Shown here: piece after piece, positions 18,039-27,437 of the stretch
How the letters are laid out: each line of letters opens with the position of its first letter
Numbering within the stretch: position 1 is the first letter of the stretch
Assembly: GCF_017115045.1 (NCBI RefSeq)
Contig: NZ_JABXKK010000109.1
Span: forward strand, 1-64,000
DNA: 64,000 nt
DNA from: Nostoc sp. NMS8
GTDB lineage: Bacteria > Cyanobacteriota > Cyanobacteriia > Cyanobacteriales > Nostocaceae
Direction: 5' to 3'
Program-made: the position numbers and the translations under genes
The notes under the pieces: generated by a model
Told to the model about the DNA's origin: nothing
Databases searched by the model: none
The model's input: the letters and a program-made list of their open reading frames with translations, nothing else

Positions 18039-18233
18039 TTAAGGAGAGATTCTAGGAATGGGATCGCCTACGGTGGGGCCTAGTCCATCGCACAAATGCC
18101 ACTTATCCTCTTTCACATCTCCACTATTCTGAAAATAATTCCTGACGCAATTACAAGCTTGCGCCAACAATTTTTCTAGACTGGAGTCAAAGTCTAAATT
18201 GAGGACATAAAAACGCTTAAACAACAAACACAC
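18039..18233 (-). pseudogene. Relic of a STAND/WD40 protein C-terminal tail
   Basis: Residues 13-51 of this frame (LDFDSSLEKLLAQACNCV...DKWHLCDG) match the C-terminal tail of the adjacent 1708-residue protein (QLEKLLAQGCHLLHDYL...SDRALC). This tail module is common after WD40 or TPR arrays in cyanobacterial STAND proteins. No WD40 repeats precede it here, since the sequence upstream belongs to the AbrB gene on the other strand. It is therefore the stranded 3' end of a lost paralogue, with a few unrelated residues at each end. Confidence 0.7.
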
Positions 18234-18234
18234 T

Positions 18235-18453
18235 ATGCGGATTACACCTGACGGTCAGATTACCATCCCTCCTGAAATCCGAGACGTACTAAACATTTCT
18301 CCTAACCTAGAATTAGCATTTGAAATCGAAGGCGATCGCCTCTACTTCAAGAAAATACAACCTATCGATCAAATCTCAACCTGGATTGACACCATGCGGG
18401 GTTGTGCTGCTGGAAACTTCACCACTGACCAAATTTATGACCCTCACCCGTAG
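18235..18453 (+). CDS. AbrB/SpoVT-family antitoxin, C-terminal frameshift, no toxin
   Basis: The N-terminal 45 residues (MRITPDGQITIPPEIRDVL...LELAFEIEGDRLYFKK) form the swapped-hairpin AbrB DNA-binding domain of VapB-type antitoxins. The family usually ends with a TTDEIMALTR motif. Here the frame reads TTDQIYDPHP and stops. Removing one T from the run at 18434-18436 would give TTDQIMTLTRSDD and a stop at 18463, so a one-base insertion is likely. No PIN toxin gene follows; the WD40 gene end lies 22 bp beyond the stop. It is an orphan antitoxin, perhaps still DNA-binding. Confidence 0.75.
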   Translation: MRITPDGQITIPPEIRDVLNISPNLELAFEIEGDRLYFKKIQPIDQISTWIDTMRGCAAGNFTTDQIYDPHP

Positions 18454-18475
18454 CGACGATTAATCAAATAGGCTA

Positions 18476-21400
18476 TCACCTACTAGAACACAAGGCACGA
18501 TCGCTATTCATTACCTTTTGATTAGTCTGCAAATAATCATGGAGCAAATGGCAACCCTGCGCTAGTAATTTTTCTAGTTGGATATCTGCCAAATTCTGTA
18601 AAATCACCGTACCATTAGCACTTCCCGCAGCCAAAGTTTTGCCGTCATGGCTGAAAGTGACGCTGGTTAACTCATCTTTATAACCTTTCAAAGCAATCAG
18701 TAACGTCCCTTCTCGGTTCCAAAGCCTCATGTTGTCATCACTGCTGGCTACCAGAGTCTTACCATCGGGGCTAAAACTGACACTGATGAAACTATCGCCA
18801 TCTCCCGTGAGATTATTTAGTAATTCACCGTCTCGGCTCCAAATCTTCACTGTGCTATCAATACTAACTGAAGCGATCGCCTGACTATCTGGCGACCAAG
18901 CAACCCCATTTACTCGGCGGATATGACCAGTTAATGTGTATAGCAATTTACCATCGACACTCCAGATTTTCACGGTTTTGTCATCACTAGCTGAGGCTAG
19001 CAACTTGCCATCTGGACTAAAGCTGACCCAATTCACCGCGTCTTGATGTCCCTGCAAGGTGTTGAGCAGTTGACCGTTACGACTCCAAAGTTTGACTGTT
19101 TTATCTTTACTAGCTGAGGCAATTACTTGACCATTAGGCGACCAAGCAACACCCAAGACGGCATCATTATGACCTTGTAAGGTGTTGAGTAATTGACCGT
19201 CATCACTCCAAAGTTTTACCGTTTTATCTTTACTAGCTGAAGCAATTACTTGACCGTGGGGGCTGAAACTAACGCCCCAAACTTGGCCTTTATGCCCTGT
19301 GAATGTACGGAGAAGTTTACCGTCTAGACTGAAAATTTTTACAGTTTTATCTCGGCTTGCTGCTGCTAAGGTGCGATCGCCTGGGCTAAAACTGATGCTA
19401 GTAACCCAGTCATCATTATCGGCTTTGGGCTTTCGCAGCAACACATCGTCCCAATGCCAAAGTTTAATAGTTTTGTCCCGACTGGCGGAAGCAAGGGTGC
19501 GACCATCTGGGCTGAAGCTGATGCTGTTCACCCAATTATTGTGCCCCTTCAGGGTTCCCAGCAATACACCTTCAGAACTCCAGAGTTTGATTGTCTCATC
19601 GGTACTTGCAGAAGCGATCGTTTTTCCATCGGGGCTAAACGTGACGCTGGTAACTCCAGCACTATGCCCCGATAAGTTTCGCAGTAGCTTACCTTTCAGA
19701 TTCCACAGTTTGATAGTCTGGTCTAAACTAGCAGAAGCAATAGTTTGACCATCGGGCGACCAAGCTACACTTTTGATTGCATCTTCATGTCCCTGTAAGG
19801 TGTTGAGTAATTTCCCGTCCCGACTCCACAGTTTCACCGTCTTGTCAGCACTCCCAGAAGCTAGGGTTTGACCATCAGTTGACCAAGCGACACCCAAAAC
19901 TGCACCATTATGTCCCTGCAAGGTTTTGAGTAATTTACCTTCCCGACTCCACAGTTTCACCGTCTTGTCGGTACTCGCTGAAGCGATGATCTGACCATCA
20001 GGGCTAAAACTGACACTATTTACTACAGCTTGATGCCCTAATAGAGTTGCAAGCAATTGACCCTCTCGACTCCAAAGTTTTATTGTTTTGTCTTGACTGG
20101 CGGAAGCAAGGATTTGACTATCGGGGCTAAAACTGACGCTATTGACTACATCATCATGCCCCGACAAGGTTTTGACCAAGCTACCATCGGGACGCCAAAG
20201 TTTGATTGTATTATCCGCACTGGCTGAGGCAATTAAAGAGCGATCGCGATCGCTGCTAAATGTAACACTATTTACCCCAGATATATGCCCTTCTAAGCGG
20301 TTATACTCCCTTACCCCCGAAACTGCTTGATAAAGCGCCGTCTGCACTTGCTCTCTTGTATAGGAATCGACCCAAACTGTTTGTTGTAATTTTTTCCCCG
20401 CCTTTAAACCTTCCTTTAAAGCATCAATACCTTTTTGTGAGGCAAAAAGGGCTTCACTGGATACACTCAGGGTTTTAATTTCGCTATCTATTGCTGTGAC
20501 TATGGAAACACTTAATCCTAATATGGCGAGAACGGAAGCAGTTAGGGCAATTTTCAGCGAACGATTTAATTTAGCTTCACTGAGCCTTTGTTGTTCTTGA
20601 CTCTCTGCGAGTTTAGCTGTTAACTCTTTTTCTTTAAGTTCAGCTCGCAATTGCTCAATTTCTAACTGGCTTAATTCTTCCCGCTTTTGTAACTCCCGCA
20701 ATTCTGTTAATAAATCTAATCCTTGTTGGGTATGAGGAACTACGAATTTAGAACGCTGCTTATTTTGGAGTTCGCTTTTAAGTCGCTCAATCTCGGCTTT
20801 ACTTTGTTCTACTTTGTAGCGTAGTTGGTTAAGTTGTACCTGTAAGCTCGATTCTTGTTGTTGTAGATAACGAATTAAGTCTACTAAATAATCGTGAATC
20901 AGTTGATAGCGTTCTGGGACATCAGGAAATAGAACCACTAAACCGGAACTAACTAAAATATCTAATACTAACTCTAACTTGCCAGCATCTTCTAACTCTG
21001 CTAGCTGCGCTGCTAATTCAGCACGAGTTTTGAAAGGTCGGTTGTTGCTTTCATCTGTTAATAAATATAAGACAAGTAACGCGGCTCGTTCATTTTCTGG
21101 GCCGCAGTCTTTAATCAGTTCCTTAAGATATCGCTCGATGAGTTTGTTGGGTCTATATGGCTGATATTCTTCTAGTGTAGTAATGCGCTCATCTTGGATT
21201 TGCGCTCCCACAACTTGTAATTCAATGGGGCGGACTTCTCCAAATTCAGTTGATAAATCTTCGATTAAGGCATCAATTAAAGCCGGTTCTAAATTAAACT
21301 GCGATCGCTCGGTCAATTTTCGGATAATTGCTTTAGCATATTCTGGCGAAAAATTATTTAATTGATAGCGGATATGCTTGTCGAGAATATTATTATTAAT

Positions 21401-23602
21401 CGCTTCTAGTGCCGAAAGATGTTTAAAGTCTAACAAGCGATGTAAATAATCTTCTCGCAAGGAAAGGATAACTTTGACAAAGGGTATATTCAGGCAGTCG
21501 CTAATAAATTTATCAAATTCTTGCTTTTGATTGCGATCGCTATAACCAAAGAAAAATTCTTCAAACTGGTCAAAAATCAAAACTGTGATCAGATGGTTGT
21601 CAGCATTTTCTTTTAGTTGTTGTAAAATTCTGAGGATGGTAACAGGTGTGCCAGAGTAGGGTAAAACTTCTGGTTCAATGGCTGCTTCTGGCTTAATATC
21701 AGCATAAATAGCAAGGGATGCGTCACAAAAGATCGCCTCACTTAAAGATTTCCCTAATTCCCGCGCCCAATCGGTGTAAACTTGCAGTACCACAGGCACG
21801 GCTATTTGATCGCCAATGGCTCGATTTTGCAGTGCTGGAACTAAACCTGCCGTGACGGTGGAACTCTTACCCACCCCTGACTGTCCGTGAATCACCGTCA
21901 ATTTTTGATCGGCGCGGCTAATTCTGCCAATTAAGTTATTAATATCACGCTCCCGACCGGAAGCCGCAATTTCTAAAGCAACGCTGCTACTTCCAGAAGG
22001 TGCCATCAATGCGGGGTTTGTCGCCTGTCTTTGGGGTTGCAAGCGTCCTGCGCCAATAAAAGCCCGAAAACCGTACTGCTGCTCAACAGAACGCCGTTTC
22101 TGTCGAATGCAATAGGCTTCTAGATAGCGCCCTTCTTCAAAGTATAGCGATCGCAGTGTCCGTAATAAGCGAATATAACGATGGGCATCGTATTGATGGG
22201 CACTGTTTTCTAAGGCTGCTGGTAGTTCTTTTGTTGCCTTGTCTAAGTATTCATGAGCTACTACTAGTTCACCTAAATTTCGCTGTGCCTTCGCCAACAC
22301 TAAATAGTAAATTTGCCCCAATAATAATGGAAATAAGCAGTTATAAGGGTCGTTCTGCTTTTGCGCCTCACCTAATTTCAGCAGTGATACGTGTGCTAAA
22401 ATACTTGCCTGTACCCACCGCGACTGCTGTACAGCCACTTGTGCCAGAAAACCGTAGTCACAAGCTAATTGAATTTGACTACCATAAGTTTGATGTAACT
22501 CCAAAGAATTTTGAGCAACTGTCTGCAACTCTTCCCACTCTTGCAGATATTGCAAAACCTCTGCAAGTTGATTAATAAATCCAGCCACTATATCTAAACG
22601 CCCAGCTACCTGCAAGATATTTAAGCACTGCTGAAAATAAGATTTAGCTGTATTCCAATGGCGGCGGTTTTCTGTTTGATTTTGCTCTGCAAAACGGCAG
22701 TAACACAGCCCAATATAAAACAATAAAATTCCCTGTCGCAGCAGTAGGGGAGATGGGCGATTAGGAGGCATAAATGAAGAAAATACCCCCTCATTTCCCC
22801 CTGTCCCTGCTTTCTCAGTTTCCGCCAACTTTTGCCAAACTTGCAAGCTTTGCTGAAAATGGTTTAAAGCTTTATTGATGCGATCGCTAATATAATTATC
22901 TAGACCAAAAACAAATTCTAAACTAGCGTATAATTCTGGCTCTAAGGTAATACCACGATTGTGCAATTCTCTAATGGCAAAGTGAAGTTCATAGCTATGT
23001 TCCCAGACTTGCTCGACAGTGGAATAATGCTTTGCAACTTGCAGATTTTGATGTTGTGCAGCATCACTAAGTAACACCGTAGCAAATAAAGAGTCAGTTT
23101 CCTGTTGCAGAAATTGCAGCAGTGATTGAGTTGTCATTTCAAACCGAATCGGTGTCGCCGCCCAACTAGCAAAATCTGGTGCCAAACGGACTACTTTTTG
23201 CAATATTTCTTCATTCACCCACAAAATCATCGGAAATGGGTGACGTTTGCGAAATTCATCCCGAATATGATTAATAGACCTCAATAAATCATCGATTCCA
23301 TCTACTGACTCTAAACCCAAAATCATCAACGCCGATGGCGGACGATCTTCGGTGAGCAGTTGTAAATGAATACTTGTATAAAGACTTCTAGCATTATGTG
23401 GCAAAACGACCTTTAAAATTTGGTGTCCTCCTGAAGAGAGTTCTTCGAGTCGTTGCAGCATTCGCTCTTGCAAAGCTCGATAATTGCAGCACACCAAGAC
23501 TAGAGAAAATTGACCGCTAGAAAGGGTAATTGCTCTCCCTAAACTCCGCAGAGCTTGCTCATTAGCTGCTCTGACATCTACTTGTGGGTGTCGTTCAACC
23601 AT
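18476..23602 (-). CDS. STAND NTPase with TPR-like region and 14 WD40 repeats
   Basis: This 1708-residue protein has four parts. Residues 1-200 form a mixed alpha/beta domain with no motif I can name. Residues about 205-520 are helical, TPR-like repeats. A STAND/NACHT-type ATPase follows, with Walker A GQSGVGKSS near 571-580 and Walker B LIFDQFEEFF near 675, then a coiled coil (about 915-1010) and one membrane segment (ALTASVLAILGLSVSIVTAI, about 1013-1035). From about 1090 to 1665 there are 14 WD40 repeats, enough for two seven-bladed propellers. The end is the EKLLAQGC tail found in related cyanobacterial proteins. STAND proteins are signal-triggered switches; the trigger and output here are unknown. 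It overlaps the upstream ATPase gene by 25 bp. Confidence 0.88.
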   Translation of the reverse strand: MVERHPQVDVRAANEQALRSLGRAITLSSGQFSLVLVCCNYRALQERMLQRLEELSSGGHQILKVVLPHNARSLYTSIHLQLLTEDRPPSALMILGLESVDGIDDLLRSINHIRDEFRKRHPFPMILWVNEEILQKVVRLAPDFASWAATPIRFEMTTQSLLQFLQQETDSLFATVLLSDAAQHQNLQVAKHYSTVEQVWEHSYELHFAIRELHNRGITLEPELYASLEFVFGLDNYISDRINKALNHFQQSLQVWQKLAETEKAGTGGNEGVFSSFMPPNRPSPLLLRQGILLFYIGLCYCRFAEQNQTENRRHWNTAKSYFQQCLNILQVAGRLDIVAGFINQLAEVLQYLQEWEELQTVAQNSLELHQTYGSQIQLACDYGFLAQVAVQQSRWVQASILAHVSLLKLGEAQKQNDPYNCLFPLLLGQIYYLVLAKAQRNLGELVVAHEYLDKATKELPAALENSAHQYDAHRYIRLLRTLRSLYFEEGRYLEAYCIRQKRRSVEQQYGFRAFIGAGRLQPQRQATNPALMAPSGSSSVALEIAASGRERDINNLIGRISRADQKLTVIHGQSGVGKSSTVTAGLVPALQNRAIGDQIAVPVVLQVYTDWARELGKSLSEAIFCDASLAIYADIKPEAAIEPEVLPYSGTPVTILRILQQLKENADNHLITVLIFDQFEEFFFGYSDRNQKQEFDKFISDCLNIPFVKVILSLREDYLHRLLDFKHLSALEAINNNILDKHIRYQLNNFSPEYAKAIIRKLTERSQFNLEPALIDALIEDLSTEFGEVRPIELQVVGAQIQDERITTLEEYQPYRPNKLIERYLKELIKDCGPENERAALLVLYLLTDESNNRPFKTRAELAAQLAELEDAGKLELVLDILVSSGLVVLFPDVPERYQLIHDYLVDLIRYLQQQESSLQVQLNQLRYKVEQSKAEIERLKSELQNKQRSKFVVPHTQQGLDLLTELRELQKREELSQLEIEQLRAELKEKELTAKLAESQEQQRLSEAKLNRSLKIALTASVLAILGLSVSIVTAIDSEIKTLSVSSEALFASQKGIDALKEGLKAGKKLQQTVWVDSYTREQVQTALYQAVSGVREYNRLEGHISGVNSVTFSSDRDRSLIASASADNTIKLWRPDGSLVKTLSGHDDVVNSVSFSPDSQILASASQDKTIKLWSREGQLLATLLGHQAVVNSVSFSPDGQIIASASTDKTVKLWSREGKLLKTLQGHNGAVLGVAWSTDGQTLASGSADKTVKLWSRDGKLLNTLQGHEDAIKSVAWSPDGQTIASASLDQTIKLWNLKGKLLRNLSGHSAGVTSVTFSPDGKTIASASTDETIKLWSSEGVLLGTLKGHNNWVNSISFSPDGRTLASASRDKTIKLWHWDDVLLRKPKADNDDWVTSISFSPGDRTLAAASRDKTVKIFSLDGKLLRTFTGHKGQVWGVSFSPHGQVIASASKDKTVKLWSDDGQLLNTLQGHNDAVLGVAWSPNGQVIASASKDKTVKLWSRNGQLLNTLQGHQDAVNWVSFSPDGKLLASASDDKTVKIWSVDGKLLYTLTGHIRRVNGVAWSPDSQAIASVSIDSTVKIWSRDGELLNNLTGDGDSFISVSFSPDGKTLVASSDDNMRLWNREGTLLIALKGYKDELTSVTFSHDGKTLAAGSANGTVILQNLADIQLEKLLAQGCHLLHDYLQTNQKVMNSDRALCSSR

Positions 23603-24909
23603 GATTTAAATTTTTCCGTCTCTGCTAAAACTGGGTTGACGGCAAACCAAGCTCCCTGATGATCGCGGTATTCAAATACAAACAAACTTCGCAAGAGAGT
23701 ATAGTATTCTATATCACCTCTAACTCTCTGCTGTTGCACCACCTGAAAGATTAATTCCCACTCCTGGGGATCGATGGCGTTAGCTCGGTAATCTCGCTGT
23801 CTTTGAATCACCAATTCGACACACTCCCGCTCAAAGGGTGGATCTTGTTCTCGCAGACAGTCAAACAGCAACCCTAGTAAGTCGCGCACATGACCACCAC
23901 TAATCAAGCACAATCGATCTAAGGTTTCTAGACTATCAAACACTTCTGTAATTAAGCCTAACCGATCGCTAGCTAAAATGTCTGGAAAAGCTCTAGCTAG
24001 CACCATTTGGCGCAACATTGTTAGCCCTTGCGGAAAAATCTCGCCAGAGCGCAGACGTACAGGTATCATCGGCAAAACTTTTGGTGCAACTCCACCCCCC
24101 AAACGATGCTGAAGTTCGGCGCTATCGTTGGAAAAAGTCAAGGCTAGGGGAATAGTGTAGACTACATGACAATTCAGTTTGCGTAATTGTTCACCACGCT
24201 GAATAAATAAATATTCTGGCAGCGATCGCCCCGATGGTAAAGGTCTAATTGCGACTCGATCCAAGTTATCAACAATCACTACCAGTCCTTTTTTCCCCCT
24301 AGCTTTTAGTTGCTTGATGGCAGGTTCTAGTAATTCTTGATTAATTGACTGTAAAATGTTTGCTGTTCGCGGTTCTAGATAATCTCTTAGCCGCCGCCGC
24401 AATTGGGGACTTTCTTTAGTTTTAGCTGTAATTTTGGCAATTCCTACAGATAACTCTGCTTCTACCCCAAGTTCAATAGGCGTTTGCAGAAAATCGACAA
24501 TTTCACCAAACAACTTGGTAAAATAGGCAGGTTTGAGCCTAATTTTCATCGCTTCTAAGCTTTCACTTACCTGTCCTGCGATCGCTAACAAAATATCAGT
24601 CACATCCACATCGGCCATTTCTAAGACGTGGGTAGACTCAAAGTAAACTACATGAAATTGCTCCACTTCTAACTCAGCTTGCAGCCGCAACAACTCCGTT
24701 GATTTTCCACAACCGAGATGCCCAGTAAATAGCTGACAAGTTGGAGCATTTGGAGAGATTCGAGCGATCGTGCGCTGCAAAGCCTCGATAATTTTGCCAC
24801 CCCGTACCGCAGCAAAATCGATATAGTATCGGCGATCGCTAAGGTTTCCTATAATTAGAGGTCTGCTCGGATTGCAAGCCTGATAAAATCTTTCTAAATC
24901 TAGGAGCAT
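23578..24909 (-). CDS. P-loop ATPase partner of the STAND/WD40 gene
   Basis: The 443 residues contain Walker A GHLGCGKST at 63-71 and a Walker B VVIVDNLDRV near 210-219, the DNLD form seen in KAP and STAND-like ATPases. A region with LRDYLEPRTANIL lies between. There is no signal peptide or membrane helix. The C-terminal third is helical (about 330-430), as in AAA/STAND lid and winged-helix parts. Its stop lies inside the start of the WD40 gene (25-bp overlap), so the two are an operon and very likely act together. Pairs like this recur in filamentous cyanobacteria, but I know of no characterised one. Function unknown. Confidence 0.82.
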   Translation of the reverse strand: MLLDLERFYQACNPSRPLIIGNLSDRRYYIDFAAVRGGKIIEALQRTIARISPNAPTCQLFTGHLGCGKSTELLRLQAELEVEQFHVVYFESTHVLEMADVDVTDILLAIAGQVSESLEAMKIRLKPAYFTKLFGEIVDFLQTPIELGVEAELSVGIAKITAKTKESPQLRRRLRDYLEPRTANILQSINQELLEPAIKQLKARGKKGLVVIVDNLDRVAIRPLPSGRSLPEYLFIQRGEQLRKLNCHVVYTIPLALTFSNDSAELQHRLGGGVAPKVLPMIPVRLRSGEIFPQGLTMLRQMVLARAFPDILASDRLGLITEVFDSLETLDRLCLISGGHVRDLLGLLFDCLREQDPPFERECVELVIQRQRDYRANAIDPQEWELIFQVVQQQRVRGDIEYYTLLRSLFVFEYRDHQGAWFAVNPVLAETEKFKSWLNDTHK

Positions 24910-26132
24910 AACTAATCAAGTTCACTCAGGAATGGGGATGAAAAAATTTACTAGATAAATATATTTATTTTAGGTAATTTATGCCTTCTTTTAATCAAAC
25001 TACTAACTAAACTAGCAGTATTCTGGATAATTGTTTATATCTATAGGAATCCGATAGCGAAGCGGTAGCGAGTCATCGAGCGTCTTTGATTACTGAACTT
25101 ACTTGTGTAAGGAGGGAACTCCTAACTCGGAAGAAGGGAATAGACGTGTACTGAGTTTTTTCACCCAATCAAATACGAGTCCTATATGTTTGATATAGCA
25201 TATATTAATAATGATGTTTGAGTTAAATTAAGCAAAAATACTACTATAAGTACAAATAGCAAAAATATCTAATATCAAATAAGGTACTCTTATGAATATT
25301 AAAAATATCCAACACAAAAAAAGGTACTGTTAAGTACAATTTTGTCGCTCTCTTGAAGGGAGCATCTCAACGAAAGCAAATATACCAAGCAATTAGAAAT
25401 CGCGGCTACAAAAACCAAGTCCGCCTATGCAGACTCAAAGAATTTGAAACCCACGGAGGTGGGTTATGTCTGTATAGCCGCGACTTCTGGTCGCCAAGGT
25501 TAGTAATAATTTAGACTTTTCCAACATCCTCTAAGCTATCTGAGAGATTTTTTCAACTTCAAATTATTGTTAATAATCTGACCGAAAACGAAAAGTATAC
25601 AAGCCCCTAAATTTATTTATCGGGATCATTAATTCATTAATTTTGAATTCGGAGCTTATCCCTTTGGGGATCTTGCTACGCGCAGCGTCTCCAAGAGTTG
25701 CGACGTGACTCGCTCAATTTTTCAAAACTTCAATATCTCTTATTTCTATTTTTCCTCTGCCTAGAGTCACAAAAGCGGGTAAAGCACTTTACTTCTTGCC
25801 TTGGTCTTTACCTTTGTAATCACATCACTGGCGGTAAAGTTAAAAGTTCTCAAATGTACTGTTGTGAATCGCGTTGCGCCGAATGTAGCTGCACAAATAA
25901 AGTCCGCATGCGCGGACTAACGCCAAAATAGGGTTTCAAATTTAATCTGACGAGAGTAATAAAAGAGCGTTAGTGAGGTTTTGGCAAATCCAAAAAATTT
26001 GCGATGGGCAAGCTACGAGCCAATCACTTAATGGTAATGGAGAATGGGTAAGAGCGATCACTAACTAGGCCACTATTACCGATTACCAGTTACCGATAAT
26101 CAATTTATAACTTGCCATCGATCTTTGGAAAC
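24910..26132. other. 1.2-kb gene-free region rich in dispersed repeats
   Basis: No reading frame here looks like a real gene. It contains 'gatagcgaagcggtagcgagtc' type repeats (25050-25075), the three-hairpin element at 25396-25487, a 23-bp word at 25598-25620 shared in inverse orientation with 59066-59088, a GCTACGCGCAGCGTCTCC-type repeat near 25675, and an AGTCCGCatgcGCGGACT hairpin at about 25902-25919. The ATPase operon promoter should lie near 24910-25100. Confidence 0.6.
25396..25487. repeat. Cloverleaf-like dispersed repeat with three hairpins
   Basis: An outer stem pairs 25396-25408 (gaaatcgcggcta) with 25475-25487 (tagccgcgacttc) at 12 of 13 positions. Inside are a stem AGTCCGCctatGCAGACT (25419-25435) and a stem AACCCACggagGTGGGTT (25448-25465). 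Fragments of the same repeat occur near 5949 (third stem) and 25902 (second stem). It has no coding capacity. It may be a MITE or REP-like unit mobilised in trans. Confidence 0.7.
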
Positions 26133-26477
26133 TTAATACTTCTTGGCAAGAGTTTTAGTGCCTGTATCAGTTTGCATAGATTGCTTGACAAGATTAGCCA
26201 GTTCGTCTAACTGGCTAATTGCTTCCGCACCTTCTAGCTTCATTAATTCGCGGTCATCCCGCATTTCCGTCCAAGTGATCCCGTAATCGGACACTAAAAA
26301 CCGAATTAGATGGTTATCACCCAAGCTAACCATAAATGATGCACTATTCATTTGGTCGCCACAGGTGTAGCAAGACGCGGGATACCCACGCCGCTCAAGT
26401 ACAACCGCCAATGCTTGCAGGTTCATTACCAAGTCTTGGACGAATTGTCGATGTTGATGTGCTAGTCTCAGAAACAC
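26133..26477 (-). CDS. DUF1815 family protein
   Basis: The 114 residues match, by memory of the sequence pattern, the cyanobacterial DUF1815 family: FLRLAHQHRQFVQDLVMNL near the start, a central CYTCG with two cysteines, and ASFMVSLGDNH followed by RFLVSDYGITW. It is soluble and compact and has no known function. Translation appears to start at GTG 26477; no ATG gives a full-length product. It stands alone, flanked by long repeat-containing gaps. Confidence 0.72.
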   Translation of the reverse strand: MFLRLAHQHRQFVQDLVMNLQALAVVLERRGYPASCYTCGDQMNSASFMVSLGDNHLIRFLVSDYGITWTEMRDDRELMKLEGAEAISQLDELANLVKQSMQTDTGTKTLAKKY

Positions 26478-27437
26478 TTTTGTCCTCCAGACACCACAGT
26501 TATTTGAGTCTCTTTTATATTTTCTTTAGATTTTCTCATCCACTGGTATTGTAAACTATTCACTACAATTACCAGACAGATAATATTGAGTCGTTAATTG
26601 ACTACCTTGTTTAGGGTAGCGGATCGGGGTTTTGAGGGCCGTATCAAACTATTCAGTTTGCAAATTCAAAATCTCGGACAGAATTGCTAAATTTAACTAT
26701 ATCTTTATACACTTCTGTCAGGGTAGATTCTTACAAGAAGCGATCAGCCTTAAGAGTAACTTAAATTTAGCACTAGTCAAGTGCGGAAAAGCTATATATT
26801 TCGTTTTTATTGATGACATTTAGCCAAGTTGACTATAAGTAGAAGCTATGACATAGTTTTACGTCACTATAGTGTCTTTTACTCAGATATTTGGTCTATT
26901 CTCTTTCTACCGTAGATTTTGGTATAGACAAATGACGAAGTATACCAAACTCATTCCTCCTGTATACATAAAGTTAAACAGATGACAGTGCAAATCTCAT
27001 ATTCCGTGCTAATAGTAGGTCAACCGTAGCTCTTTACACAAACTTCACGTAATTGATAGACTAATAGGCTTGGGTTAGCAATAAGAATTAAATAACATAC
27101 AAACATACACAAGTCTGAAATAGTTTACTCACCTGGTTTTTCGTGTCAGTTTTACCCCACCCTAACCCTGCCCTTATAAAGGGCAGGGAACTAGATTTAT
27201 TTTTTCCCACCTTTCCAAGGGGGGATTAAGGTTTTTCACAAAGCCAAGTTGATTGATAGACAAAACAAATCAACCCAACACTGACAATACCTAAACTCAG
27301 GAGAGCAATGTTGTCATTTAGGCAATATTTTTAACTATTTTGGGAATATAAACCGCCAATTTGACAATTTGGTGCAATCTTTCACCAATAATTACGAATT
27401 ACGTAGCTTGCTTCTCGCCGGAGGCGAGTATTACGAA
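26478..27437. other. 0.96-kb gene-free region
   Basis: I find no supported gene. Several short frames are AT-rich and without family likeness. At 27154-27234 lies a dispersed repeat containing the perfect stem CCCTGCCCTT/AAGGGCAGGG (27166-27188) followed by 'ccaaggggggatta', a frequent cyanobacterial intergenic repeat. The remainder shows nothing recognisable. Confidence 0.5.

Noticed and set aside
25396..25487. tRNA-like gene
   Set aside because: The fold is cloverleaf-like, but it lacks a T-loop, anticodon loop size and acceptor features of a tRNA.
25698..25931. 77-codon frame with several cysteines
   Set aside because: Its cysteine-rich end is made from the AGTCCGC hairpin repeat, and no family resembles it.
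26632..26823. 63-codon frame in the 26.5-27.4 kb gap
   Set aside because: No motif, AT-rich codons and no ribosome binding site; treated as chance.
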